Below are positions 1-7,874 of a stretch of 28,985 bases of DNA, one piece after another (within the stretch, counting starts at the first letter, position 1; each line of letters begins with the position of its first letter). The stretch spans positions 1 through 28,985 of the forward strand of contig CAZOKP010000029.1 of assembly GCA_964580435.1 (NCBI GenBank). Direction: 5' to 3'. Made by a program: the position numbers and the translations under genes. Origin of the DNA: CAZKEW01 sp964580435. GTDB lineage: Bacteria > Acidobacteriota > Aminicenantia > Aminicenantales > UBA8522. A model generated the notes under the pieces. That model did no database searches and was not told the DNA's origin. It saw only the letters and a program-made list of their open reading frames with translations.

Positions 1-20
1 TCGGCGGCCTGAATGCGCTC

Positions 21-157
21 GGGGTGTGGGCTCGAAGGCACGCGAATTTGCTCCCAGCGAGGCAAATTCGCTCGGGTCCTCAGCTCCGCTCTTCTCTCCC
101 TTCGGTCGAGAAACCGTGCCCGCTCCGCTTCCGGACGGCCTTCTCCGCCCACACTCC
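21..157. repeat. Structured palindromic repeat-like element
   Basis: The ends form an imperfect inverted repeat: bases 21-38 (GGGGTGTGGGCTCGAAGG) against 139-157, with an exact 8-base core GTGTGGGC/GCCCACAC at 24-31 and 147-154. Nested inside is a perfect 10-bp hairpin, GCGAATTTGC (42-51) and GCAAATTCGC (62-71), around a 10-base loop. The stretch has no convincing gene, although it is open in several frames because it is GC-rich and low in stops. This could be a REP/MITE-like element or the end of an upstream transcription unit. No T-run follows, so it is not a standard terminator. Confidence 0.5.
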
Positions 158-310
158 TCGCCCTACTCATACACAATTATAAAGAGGCCTGCGGCTTCCC
201 TCCCAAGCCGGGCTCTCAGGCTGATCTCCGCGTTATGGTCGCTCGAGCCCTTTTCAAAGCCCCTTTGCTGCAAAATGAAAAAACTTGGCGCGAGAGTGGG
301 AACGCTGGAT
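158..310. other. Intergenic, no gene seen
   Basis: This stretch lies between the palindromic element and the efp promoter. Short open frames exist on both strands, but none has a recognisable domain, a ribosome binding site or a plausible protein composition. I see nothing further in it. Confidence 0.5.
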
Positions 311-340
311 TTGACAGGAACAGCCCAATTCGGCTAAAAA
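311..340 (+). promoter_or_regulatory. Probable efp promoter
   Basis: A perfect -35 TTGACA (311-316) is followed after 18 bases by TAAAAA (335-340). Transcription would start near 347, giving a leader of about 37 nt that contains the strong AGGAGGAAGG ribosome binding site just before the efp start. Confidence 0.5.
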
Positions 341-383
341 AAGAGAGTGGCGCCGCCCCCTGGCGAAGAACTGAGGAGGAAGG

Positions 384-950
384 ATGATTAACGCGACGCA
401 AATTCGAAAAGGCATGATGATCAAGCTCGAAGGGAACCTCTACAAAGTGCTCGAGGCCACCCATATCACGCCGGGCCGGTGGAAGGCGATGATCCAAACC
501 AAGTTACGCAACATCAAAGACCAAAGCCTTCTGGATTACAGGTTTCGCTCCGAGGACCGCGTCGAGCAGGCGTTCCTGGAAGAGGTCGAAATGGAATTCT
601 TGTACAGGAGCGGCGAAGACGCGATCTTCATGAACCTCGAAAATTATGAACAGATCCGGCTCTCGCCAGAAATCATCGGCACGAGCGTCAGCTATCTCGT
701 GCCCAACATTGTCATCACGATCGAGCTGCATGAAGGCAAACCGGTTGGCGTCCAGCCTCCCCTGATTGTCGAACTGAAAGTGGTAAAGACCGAACCTTAC
801 CTCAAAGGAGCCACCCAATCGGCCAGCAACAAGCCGGCTACTCTGGAAACGGGGCTCGTGGTCAGCGTGCCTCAGTTTATCAAGGAAGGGGATATTGTCC
901 GTGTGGATACAAGAGATGACAAGTACGTCGAACGGGCCAAAGGCAACTGA
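384..950 (+). CDS. efp: Translation elongation factor P
   Basis: EF-P enters the ribosome E/P site and relieves stalling on polyproline stretches; it acts in the cytosol. The 188-residue length is typical of the family. The N-terminal KOW-like domain carries the expected pattern (ATQIRKGMMIKLEGNLYKVL) and the loop HITPGRWKA. The residue at the usual modified-lysine position appears to be Arg (PGRW), as in EF-P types that are rhamnosylated. The later OB-fold segments, such as GLVVSVPQFIKEGDIVRVDT, are recognisable. The ATG is fixed by AGGAGGAAGG immediately upstream. The gene converges on the beta-propeller gene, with 15 bases between the stop codons. Whether an EarP-like rhamnosyltransferase exists elsewhere cannot be judged from this window. 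Confidence 0.96.
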   Translation: MINATQIRKGMMIKLEGNLYKVLEATHITPGRWKAMIQTKLRNIKDQSLLDYRFRSEDRVEQAFLEEVEMEFLYRSGEDAIFMNLENYEQIRLSPEIIGTSVSYLVPNIVITIELHEGKPVGVQPPLIVELKVVKTEPYLKGATQSASNKPATLETGLVVSVPQFIKEGDIVRVDTRDDKYVERAKGN

Positions 951-965
951 GGAGAGTCTGCGGGG

Positions 966-3125
966 TCAGAAACTTTGTCTGAAAACGCCGATATTGTGGT
1001 GCCGGTCTGTCACCCGGACGCTGATGAGATTATCCACGTTCGGCGGAAGCGGCACGCTGAATTTGAAGCTTTCCTGCTTGGAATCACAAATACCGTCGAC
1101 CGGAAAGACGACCCGCCATAATCCCGGCCTGACGACATATTCGACTTTTTCGATCGAGGAGAAAGAGTCCTCAGCCTGAAAGGTTACGGCCAGTCCGCTT
1201 TTCTCTTTCACAGCAGAAAAACCCGTGATAACAGGCAGTGAATGGTCGATGACCAAGGGCTGGCTCGTCTTCTCAGCTTTGAGCTCCAGGCCGGCAGGAT
1301 TGGAAGGCAGGTCTGAAGCTTCAAGCCTGACAAAATAACTTCCGTCGGGAAAAGTCAGCGTATCAAAAGCAAAAAGGGAATCGGTCAGCCCGTCCTTCAA
1401 CGGGCGCCAAAAGGTCTCACCTTCTTTTTTTATGTAAAGGGAATAGGTCAGATCGTCCTCGTTCTCATCGTCGGCATCCCAGGTCACAGTCTGGTAACCT
1501 ATTCTCTCAGCCTTCTTCGGCGTGTAAAATGATTTCTCTTCCCTCTTTTTCTCCTCTTTTGCCGGAGAAATATCCTCCAGGCCCCAAATAATCTCCTCCT
1601 GATCGGGTGGCTTGATATAGACCTCATTCGGCGGCAGGATCCCCAATTTTCTAATCTGCGGCGCGACATTGGTCTGGAGGAAAAAAAGCCCGATTCTTTG
1701 GAGCGAAGGCGAAACATTCCCGGTCTGGGTACGGAACAGCACCTTGAATTGAAGGTAGCGGGCTTTTGGGCTCAGGATTTGCTCGTCCGTTTTTTGAATC
1801 GGCGGAGACCAATCGCTCCACAGACTGTTGGGCTCAAAAGAATTGCCGCTCCGTGTCTGAACTTGAAGAGTTGTCCCAGCCGGGAGCGTCGCGTCAAATT
1901 CCATTCTTCCCCAGGAAGAGATGGTTATGCCGTCCAGGACATCGCTCACGTATTCTCCGCTCGACCGCTGCTCCGAAAAAATAACCGCCAGCCGAGACGG
2001 ATTGTTGGCCAAAGCATAGACCTTCGAGTCCGAAGGGATAAGGGCATACACCTGCTCCGAGCTGCTTTGCAAAAGAAGAGAGGTTTTTTCCTCATTGTCG
2101 ATCGCATAGACCCGACCTTTGTTACCAGTTCCAAAGACGAGCTTCTTTTCTGCTTCTTTCCAGAGCAGTGTGTAAATGAGCTCGTCACTAGATTCCCAAA
2201 CCTTTTGGGCCATTCCGTCCGGGCGTATCCTGTAGAGCGCGCTCGGCTCCTTCTGCCCGGAGGCAACGGGGAGACGGAGAGACGGAGCGGTCGCGTCCGC
2301 GGTCACGGTCAGCTCGGTGGAAATCCTGCCCAAGACCAAAGGCTCGGCGGCATCGTCTTTTTTTGCCCGCGACGGGGAACCGCCGGCAGCGGCATAGATC
2401 TCGCCGTCCCCGTCGATGACGATGCTTTTGATCTCCTCGAACGGAGACTCAAAAAGCACGGTCGTCCTTCCTCCGGCGCTGATGCGGTAGACGACGCCAA
2501 CTCCCCCGCTCCCGGCGATTAAGTCGCCTTTATCGCCTTTCTTCAAACAGAGGATATGGTTTTCTTCGGCCTTGAGAATTTGCTGGCCTTCTCCATTGGG
2601 GCTGATCTTATATATGCCGCCGCTCTCGCCTACGGCAGCGATCAAAGAGCCGTCATCGGCCAGAACTAGGTCCCAGATATATTTCTCGCCCGGGTCGAAA
2701 AACTTCTCCTGCTTATCTTTTCCGGAGATTTTATAGATCTTTCCGTTGGGAGACGTGCCCGCATAAAGAGTGCCTCTGTGGTCAATGGCCAAACAGGTAA
2801 CGTCCATTTCCGTGGCCTGGAAATAAAGCTCTGGCTTCCCATCCTTGCCGATCCTGTAAATCTTCCCTCCATGGCCCGTCCCGAGAAAGGACGTCCCGTC
2901 CTCGGCTTGGGCGAACGAGAGGTAGAAATCTTCGGAAGGTCCCTCCACCATTTCCTCATTTGGAGCGAGGAAGAGCGTCCCTTCATAGGAGACCGAGACG
3001 CCGTCCAGTTTCCCCTTGAGGTAGTCATCCTTGCTCCTCAGCTCCCATTTGCGCGGGGTCACGGCCTCGAGACTCATGACTGCGAATACTATGCCCAGAA
3101 AAATAATCAGGCTGGTCTTTTTCAT
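966..3125 (-). CDS. Secreted beta-propeller (WD40/NHL-like) protein
   Basis: This is a 719-residue exported protein of unknown specific function. Residues 1-22 form a signal peptide (MKKTSLIIFLGIVFAVMSLEA). Residues about 50-390 contain repeated blade-like units with the patterns GKIYRI, GTLYAGTSPNGKIYKI, GGIYKISPNGEGQ and GVVYRIS, which suggests a beta-propeller with roughly 40-60 residues per blade. The C-terminal half looks like beta-sandwich or Ig/FnIII-like segments (WDADDENEDDLTYSLYIKK; GSYFVRLEASD). The start is supported by AGGAG eight bases upstream. It begins 11 bases after the stop of the S55-like gene, so the two are very probably co-transcribed and may act together in the periplasm or at the surface. 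No catalytic motif is visible; a sensor or scaffold role is inference. Confidence 0.8.
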   Translation of the reverse strand: MKKTSLIIFLGIVFAVMSLEAVTPRKWELRSKDDYLKGKLDGVSVSYEGTLFLAPNEEMVEGPSEDFYLSFAQAEDGTSFLGTGHGGKIYRIGKDGKPELYFQATEMDVTCLAIDHRGTLYAGTSPNGKIYKISGKDKQEKFFDPGEKYIWDLVLADDGSLIAAVGESGGIYKISPNGEGQQILKAEENHILCLKKGDKGDLIAGSGGVGVVYRISAGGRTTVLFESPFEEIKSIVIDGDGEIYAAAGGSPSRAKKDDAAEPLVLGRISTELTVTADATAPSLRLPVASGQKEPSALYRIRPDGMAQKVWESSDELIYTLLWKEAEKKLVFGTGNKGRVYAIDNEEKTSLLLQSSSEQVYALIPSDSKVYALANNPSRLAVIFSEQRSSGEYVSDVLDGITISSWGRMEFDATLPAGTTLQVQTRSGNSFEPNSLWSDWSPPIQKTDEQILSPKARYLQFKVLFRTQTGNVSPSLQRIGLFFLQTNVAPQIRKLGILPPNEVYIKPPDQEEIIWGLEDISPAKEEKKREEKSFYTPKKAERIGYQTVTWDADDENEDDLTYSLYIKKEGETFWRPLKDGLTDSLFAFDTLTFPDGSYFVRLEASDLPSNPAGLELKAEKTSQPLVIDHSLPVITGFSAVKEKSGLAVTFQAEDSFSSIEKVEYVVRPGLWRVVFPVDGICDSKQESFKFSVPLPPNVDNLISVRVTDRHHNIGVFRQSF

Positions 3126-3136
3126 CCCAGGTTCTC

Positions 3137-4996
3137 CTATTTCTTGATTCTGACAGGAATGGTGGCCATCCCCCGAAAAACGTAGGCGATGGGCAGCTGG
3201 TATTCCCTCAGCGTCGACTTTGTCAGTTCCGTTGGGGCCGAGGCCGCTGCTCTGGGTGAGGCGAACATCGACTTCATCGACGTTGGAAGATTGGGCAGCT
3301 CCTCGCCTTTCAAAAACAAGCCCGGTTTGGAAGCCATCATCCTAAAATAAATGCGGTTGTTCTTCCGGATGCTGTTAAGAATGCGGATCAATTGTCCCAA
3401 GTTGCGGGGAACGAAATCCTGGCTTCGGTAGAGGTTTGTTTCGAGCTGATGCATGGCGGCGGCATCGGCGATGATCAGATAAAACTCCGAACCGGCCGGA
3501 AGAGGGGGCGCCTCGATTTCCACGGCTTCCTGGTAGATCTGTCCTCCGAAGGTCCGGTAATAGATTTTCACCTGGATTCTCTCCCCGGGCGCGACCTCAT
3601 ATTTATCCAGCCAGACGCGTTCCAGATTGGCAAACTTCACTTCCTCGACGGCCCGGACATTCAGGTTAATGCGGTGGATGCCGACGTCTTCGAATTCGTT
3701 GTTGCCCAAATAAAAGACGATGGCCGTGAGCAGGCCGGAAAGATTCGTGATGGCCGTATCGAAATTCCCAGAAAAGAGGTCCTCCACGTGAACGCTGGCG
3801 CCGTTGTCCAGGTATATATCCCCGTCCAAGGCGCAAGAAAGATTGCCCACGGCCCTCTCTTCGCTCGAAAGGATTGAGGAAACCGACATGTTCACCAGGA
3901 GTGGAGTCAGGAGCTTGTCCTCAACCAACTCGAGTTTGAATTCTTTGGGCTTCCCTTCCGAATCCATGAGGTTGACGATAAGGGAGACAAGCCGGGGCAT
4001 TTTTCCGATTTCTCCCAGAACCCCGGCAGCCCGGTCCTGAACAAACCTTCCCACGATTGCTCCGGTCGCGGCCAGCTTGAATGAGCTTTCAAGACTCGGG
4101 ACGACCGTCAGGACTTTCGCTTTGGCCATGGCATAATCGGTTGCGCCTAAGTTATAGAGCGGGTGACCAAAAGCAAGAAGGCTGTTCCCATCTACGTAAG
4201 TCACCGTCCCCACTCCAGACATACTCAGATCCCCGGCGATCAGTTGAACGGCGACGGGATCCCCTTCCCGGAGGCTCTGCCCGACAGGAGGGATTTCCGC
4301 AACCGCCTGTCCTGCTCCTCCGGAGGTCATAGGACAAAAACCCAATTGGGCGAAAATTTGCTTTGCTTTTTCGACGGCCGACGAAGAAAATCCGCTAAAA
4401 ATGAGAGGAATATCAAGGGGACGCAACATCTGTCCCTGAGAGAGGAGTGACGGTCTTGCGGAAAAGATATCTTTGTGGATAGCCAGGAGATCCTCCAAGG
4501 AAAGGCTTGGCTGGACCGGGAAAAAAGAGCTGGTCGAGGGCGGGGCCGGCCTCTTCTGCTCCTTGACGGCCAGCATCTCGCCGATCGGGGTGATGCCGAC
4601 GATCGGTTCTTTGGCAAAGGCAAAGGAAAGGGCCACGGCGCCGATCAGTTTCCCATCAATGTAGACGGGACTCCCGCTCATGCCCTGAATGAGGCCGGTG
4701 TTTTCCAGTCCCTTTCCCGAAAGCCTGGCCAGAATGATATTCTTCTTAGGACCAACATTCTCGAGGATGCCCAGAATCTCGACGCCAAACTCTTCAACGG
4801 TGCTCCCGAGGAAGACGCTTTTGCCGATGCCTTTCATGCCCGGCTTGACCTGCTCGAGGGGCATGATCGGAGAAGAGGCTTCTATCTGAAGGAAGCCCAA
4901 ACAAAGGATAAATACGAGCTTTATGATGTGCTTAATTTTGTTTCTCCCGTGAAAAGGGAAATGGTCTATTTGATAATCCCTAAGAGCTTGCCACAT
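3137..4996 (-). CDS. Secreted SpoIVB/S55-peptidase-like protein
   Basis: The protein resembles the SpoIVB peptidase S55 domain family. The N-terminal part has PGMKGIGKSVFLGSTVEEF and then GLIQGMSGSPVYIDGKLIGAV, where GMSGSP is the usual nucleophile-serine motif. A hydrophobic export signal (IIKLVFILCLGFLQIEA) precedes the domain. The long C-terminal half (about residues 300-619) is beta-rich and unassigned. The start is uncertain. The only in-frame ATG (4996) overlaps the end of the upstream synthase gene by 31 bases. An ATT codon at 4936 has a well-spaced GGGAG seven bases ahead and would give a compact signal peptide. The gene is coupled to the beta-propeller gene 11 bases downstream. In sporulating bacteria SpoIVB triggers sigma-K processing; that role is not implied here, and proteolytic activity is unproven. 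Confidence 0.8.
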   Translation of the reverse strand: MWQALRDYQIDHFPFHGRNKIKHIIKLVFILCLGFLQIEASSPIMPLEQVKPGMKGIGKSVFLGSTVEEFGVEILGILENVGPKKNIILARLSGKGLENTGLIQGMSGSPVYIDGKLIGAVALSFAFAKEPIVGITPIGEMLAVKEQKRPAPPSTSSFFPVQPSLSLEDLLAIHKDIFSARPSLLSQGQMLRPLDIPLIFSGFSSSAVEKAKQIFAQLGFCPMTSGGAGQAVAEIPPVGQSLREGDPVAVQLIAGDLSMSGVGTVTYVDGNSLLAFGHPLYNLGATDYAMAKAKVLTVVPSLESSFKLAATGAIVGRFVQDRAAGVLGEIGKMPRLVSLIVNLMDSEGKPKEFKLELVEDKLLTPLLVNMSVSSILSSEERAVGNLSCALDGDIYLDNGASVHVEDLFSGNFDTAITNLSGLLTAIVFYLGNNEFEDVGIHRINLNVRAVEEVKFANLERVWLDKYEVAPGERIQVKIYYRTFGGQIYQEAVEIEAPPLPAGSEFYLIIADAAAMHQLETNLYRSQDFVPRNLGQLIRILNSIRKNNRIYFRMMASKPGLFLKGEELPNLPTSMKSMFASPRAAASAPTELTKSTLREYQLPIAYVFRGMATIPVRIKK

Positions 4997-6150
4997 TTTT
5001 CAAAACTGGCCAGGACTCGGTCAAGTTCCTCATCGGTGTGGGTCGCCGAATAGCTGGTCCGGATCAACGATTGTCCTTTGGGAACGGCCGGATAGATGAC
5101 GGGATTGGCGAAGATGCCGTCCTCCCTCAGGAACCTCCAGAGCATGAAGGCAATCTCATCATCCCCGATAACAATCGGGATGATGGGTGTCTCGGTATCG
5201 CCGGTATTATAGCCCATCCCTTTAAACCCGGTCTTCATCTTCCGCGTGATCTCCCACAACCTCTGCCTTCTCTCAGGCTCATTTTCGATAATATCAAGAG
5301 TAGCCAACACCGTTGCTACGGAGGCGGGTGTGATGCTGGCGCTGAAAATGAGTGAGCGGGCATGATGTTTGATATACGAAATGACTTTTTTATGGCCGGC
5401 CACAAAGCCTCCCAGGGAAGCGAACGATTTGCTGAAGGTGCCCATGACCAGGTCGACATCCTCTTCCACGCCGAAATGCTCGGGGGTGCCCCTTCCGTTC
5501 TTCCCCATAACGCCGATACCATGGGCTTCATCGACCATCAATCTGGCACCGTATTTCTTGGTCAGTTTGACGATCTCGGGAAGGTTGGCCAAATCTCCTT
5601 CCATGCTGAACACTCCGTCCACGACGACGAGCTTTCCGCCAGCGCCTTTCAGGGAAGAGAGAACCTTTTCTAGGTCGCCCATATCATTGTGTTTATATTT
5701 ATAAACAGTGCCGAAGGAAAGCCGGCAGGCATCGATGATCGAGGCATGGACCATTCTATCGACTATGATGTGGTCGTTCTTTCCGGCGACGGTTGGGATG
5801 ATGCCTAAGTTGGTCTGAAATCCCGTGCTGAACGTCAGGGCCACATCCTTTTTCATAAACCGGGCCAGCCGCTCTTCGAGCTCGACATGAATATCCAGGG
5901 TGCCATTCAAGAAACGAGAGCCGCAGGTGGCCACCCCGTACCGGTCCACAGCCGCCTGAGCCGCTTTTCTCACCCCAGGATGGTCGAGTAGGCCTAAATA
6001 GTTGTTCGAGCCCACCATGATCATATCCTTGCCGTCGACTTTGACCTTATTTCCTTTGACCTCTTGGATGGGAGTGAAATAAGGATAGATATCCATGGCA
6101 ATGGCCTCATCGGCTCTGGTGAAGTTGAAGCATTTTTCAAAAAGGTCCAT
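4966..6150 (-). CDS. spt: Serine palmitoyltransferase-like alpha-oxoamine synthase
   Basis: This is a PLP-dependent alpha-oxoamine synthase of 394 residues. The PLP lysine is Lys241 in MGTFSKSFASLGG, and the cofactor-binding DEAHGIGV is present. Family members condense an acyl-CoA or acyl-ACP with an amino acid. Several stretches (IYPYF, GSRFLNGTLDIH, DGVFSMEGDLANLPEIV, TFSKS) match what I remember of bacterial serine palmitoyltransferases of the Bacteroides type better than 2-amino-3-ketobutyrate ligase (KBL) or BioF, so 3-ketosphinganine synthesis is the preferred role. The ATG at 6150 follows GAGGAGG; a further ATG 21 bases upstream overlaps that site and is unlikely. The divergent SDR gene at 6279 would suit a sphingolipid pathway. 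KBL remains the main alternative. Confidence 0.8.
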   Translation of the reverse strand: MDLFEKCFNFTRADEAIAMDIYPYFTPIQEVKGNKVKVDGKDMIMVGSNNYLGLLDHPGVRKAAQAAVDRYGVATCGSRFLNGTLDIHVELEERLARFMKKDVALTFSTGFQTNLGIIPTVAGKNDHIIVDRMVHASIIDACRLSFGTVYKYKHNDMGDLEKVLSSLKGAGGKLVVVDGVFSMEGDLANLPEIVKLTKKYGARLMVDEAHGIGVMGKNGRGTPEHFGVEEDVDLVMGTFSKSFASLGGFVAGHKKVISYIKHHARSLIFSASITPASVATVLATLDIIENEPERRQRLWEITRKMKTGFKGMGYNTGDTETPIIPIVIGDDEIAFMLWRFLREDGIFANPVIYPAVPKGQSLIRTSYSATHTDEELDRVLASFEKCGKLLGIIK

Positions 6151-6211
6151 CGTGTCCTCCTCTGTGCTCAATCAGCCCTTGACCAATAGAGGGCTCTGCT
6201 GCCCGCTTGGA

Positions 6212-6240
6212 GTCTTAGCTCTTTTCCCAAACGGGCTAAA
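6212..6240 (-). promoter_or_regulatory. Possible promoter of the spt operon
   Basis: On the minus strand, TTTAGC (6240-6235), 17 bases and TAAGAC (6217-6212) give a weak sigma70-like match. It lies back to back with the epimerase promoter. The -35 match is only three of six. Confidence 0.3.
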
Positions 6241-6242
6241 GT

Positions 6243-6271
6243 TTGACCATGCCAGGCAATTTTCATAGAAT
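6243..6271 (+). promoter_or_regulatory. Leaderless promoter of the SDR gene
   Basis: TTGACC (6243-6248), a 17-base spacer and TAGAAT (6266-6271) form a strong sigma70-type promoter. Only seven bases separate the -10 box from the ATG at 6279, so transcription should begin at or one base before the start codon. No Shine-Dalgarno site is present. Confidence 0.65.
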
Positions 6272-6278
6272 CTAAGCA

Positions 6279-7244
6279 ATGAAAGTCTTTATCACCGGAG
6301 GGACAGGCTTTATCGGCCGCCACCTCATCGATTTTCTATCGGCCCACGATGCCGAAATCTTTGCCCTGGTTCGAGACCCGACAAAGGCCGTCGAATTTGC
6401 AGGAAAAAAAATCTGCATCCTCAAGGGAGACCTTTTTTCTCTTCCTTCCCTTCCGGCTGGGATCGACATCGTCTTTCATCTCGCCGGCAAGACAAGATCT
6501 CTCCAAGAGAATGATTATTATACTGTAAACCAGGAAGGCACGGCAAGTCTTTTCCGGGCTCTCCTCTCTTCCGGAGCTCGGCCCAGAGTCGTCCACTTGA
6601 GCAGCTTGGCCGCTTCCGGCCCATCGAAAAAAAACAAGGCCGTCCGGGAAGATGATCCCCCGCATCCTGTAACTTCATACGGCCGGAGCAAACTGATGGG
6701 AGAGCAGGAAGCGCTCAAGTTCAGAGACAGGCTTCCTCTTGTTATCGTAAGAGCGAGCGCTATTTTCGGGCCCCTGGACCGGGATTTTTTGGAATTCTTC
6801 AAACTAATAGGCCGGGGAATCCTCCCCACGGTCGCCGAGCAGAAGTATGTCAGTCTGTGTTATGTCAAAGACCTTGTCGAGGCCCTTTATCTTTGCGCAC
6901 GGAACGACCTTCCCAGCGGCGAAATTTTCAACATCGCCGACCCCAGTCCCTGGACCTGGGAAAGGCTGGGAGAAACCGCAGGCAAAGCCATGGGGAGAAA
7001 ATTCAGAAAAGTGAGAATCTCGATGGGTGTTCTCTCGCTCGCGGCTCGTCTCTCGGAATTCAGGAACCAGCTGAAAGGAGAGCCGGGCCTTTTTAGCCGC
7101 GAAAAGTACATCGACTTCAAACAGCCGGGCTGGGTGGCCGATGTCGGGAAAGCCGCCGCAATGCTCTCATTCCGCCCCCGTTATACTCTGGAAAAAGGGA
7201 TCCATGAGACCATAGATTGGTACATCGCGGAGAAGTGGCTGTAA
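6279..7244 (+). CDS. NAD(P)-dependent epimerase/reductase (extended SDR), possible ceramide reductase
   Basis: A 321-residue extended short-chain dehydrogenase. The N-terminal Rossmann motif is TGGTGFIGRHL (residues 6-16). VFHLAGKTR, the NQEGT segment, the serine in HLSSLAASGPS and the active-site YGRSK follow. The C-terminal substrate part contains EIFNIADPSPWTWERL. This architecture fits the CerR-like reductases of bacterial sphingolipid synthesis as well as many sugar epimerases and OleD-like enzymes. The divergent neighbour is the serine palmitoyltransferase-like gene, which favours a lipid role; that is inference. The ATG is set by the leaderless promoter just upstream. The gene converges on the DsbD-like gene with a 6-base gap. 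Confidence 0.85.
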   Translation: MKVFITGGTGFIGRHLIDFLSAHDAEIFALVRDPTKAVEFAGKKICILKGDLFSLPSLPAGIDIVFHLAGKTRSLQENDYYTVNQEGTASLFRALLSSGARPRVVHLSSLAASGPSKKNKAVREDDPPHPVTSYGRSKLMGEQEALKFRDRLPLVIVRASAIFGPLDRDFLEFFKLIGRGILPTVAEQKYVSLCYVKDLVEALYLCARNDLPSGEIFNIADPSPWTWERLGETAGKAMGRKFRKVRISMGVLSLAARLSEFRNQLKGEPGLFSREKYIDFKQPGWVADVGKAAAMLSFRPRYTLEKGIHETIDWYIAEKWL

Positions 7245-7250
7245 GGCCGG

Positions 7251-7760
7251 TCAGGGCTTTTTCTTGACGACGGAGGAACGCGTAAAACAACTCACAAAAA
7301 ACTTGGCCGTGTTCCTGACACACCATCCCTCTTTCTTTGACCGAGCGAAATACTTGATTCTTCCTTCCAGGATGTGGCTACCTTTCTTTGCCTCCGGGCT
7401 GACGGTGAACGGGATCTTAATCGGCTCCTCGAGGTCAAGATATTCCTCACCGTCCGCTTCCACGGCGTCGATCCCCAGGTCCGAGGCCGCATAGAAATTC
7501 TTGGGAAAGACCAGCCCTTCACTCGGTTTAAGCTCGATGATGAAATCAGGGTGAGGGCTGACGGTGATCCCTTCCTGAAGGCCGAGTTTCAAAAAGATGA
7601 CCCCTTCCTCCCCGCGCGAAAGCTTCCGCGGAATGACCGAAGCTTCGATCTTGAGGAAATCTTCCTGCGCCCAAAGCAGCGGAGAAAAAGAAACGGCCAA
7701 AAATAAAAGAAAGAGAGAAGCGCTTCGGTTCTTCAAACGAAATTCTCCGCCACGCAACAT
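7251..7760 (-). CDS. Exported DsbD N-terminal-domain-like protein
   Basis: A small secreted protein of 161-169 residues. A signal peptide (LFLLFLAVSFSPLLWA) is followed by a beta-rich domain. The order SPHPDFIIELKPSEGL, IKIPFTVSPEAKKGSHILEGRIKY and GWCVRNTAKFFV resembles the DsbD alpha / 'disulphide bond corrector' immunoglobulin-like fold, in which a Cys lies in the YqaC...C region. Only one of the usual paired cysteines is clearly placed, so redox activity is unsure. Two starts compete: ATG at 7760, eight bases below a -10 box (leaderless), or TTG at 7736 with GGAG at proper spacing, which gives the more typical signal peptide. The gene converges on the SDR gene. Confidence 0.65.
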   Translation of the reverse strand: MLRGGEFRLKNRSASLFLLFLAVSFSPLLWAQEDFLKIEASVIPRKLSRGEEGVIFLKLGLQEGITVSPHPDFIIELKPSEGLVFPKNFYAASDLGIDAVEADGEEYLDLEEPIKIPFTVSPEAKKGSHILEGRIKYFARSKKEGWCVRNTAKFFVSCFTRSSVVKKKP

Positions 7761-7768
7761 TTTATTTT

Positions 7769-7797
7769 ATGATAACCCCGGACTCTGGCCGAGTCAA
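7769..7797 (-). promoter_or_regulatory. Promoter of the DsbD-like gene
   Basis: On the minus strand, TTGACT (7797-7792), 17 bases and TATCAT (7774-7769) give a strong match. The ATG at 7760 begins eight bases after the -10 box, so the transcript would start within one to three bases of that ATG. Confidence 0.6.
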
Positions 7798-7830
7798 GAA
7801 AGGACGAAGACTCGAGGGGAAAAGAAGGCC

Positions 7831-7859
7831 TTTATTTTTCGAAAACCATCCGTTATAAT
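7831..7859 (+). promoter_or_regulatory. Possible fabH promoter
   Basis: A perfect TATAAT at 7854-7859 has a weak -35 candidate TTTATT (7831-7836) at 17-base spacing. Transcription would start near 7866, just before TTG 7869 and ATG 7875. Confidence 0.5.
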
Positions 7860-7874
7860 TGGACTGGATTGACC

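Noticed and set aside
13..497. Open frames of 93-124 codons on both strands before and across efp
   Set aside because: They lie over GC-rich palindromic sequence or the efp gene, with no domain, no ribosome binding site and biased composition.
1698..2522. 274-codon plus-strand frame opposite the beta-propeller gene
   Set aside because: It is a shadow of a well-supported gene, rich in Arg and without any recognisable motif.
6279..7244. Threonine dehydrogenase partner of a KBL enzyme
   Set aside because: The synthase motifs fit serine palmitoyltransferase better, and the SDR lacks features I associate with SDR-type threonine dehydrogenase. Kept as an alternative only.
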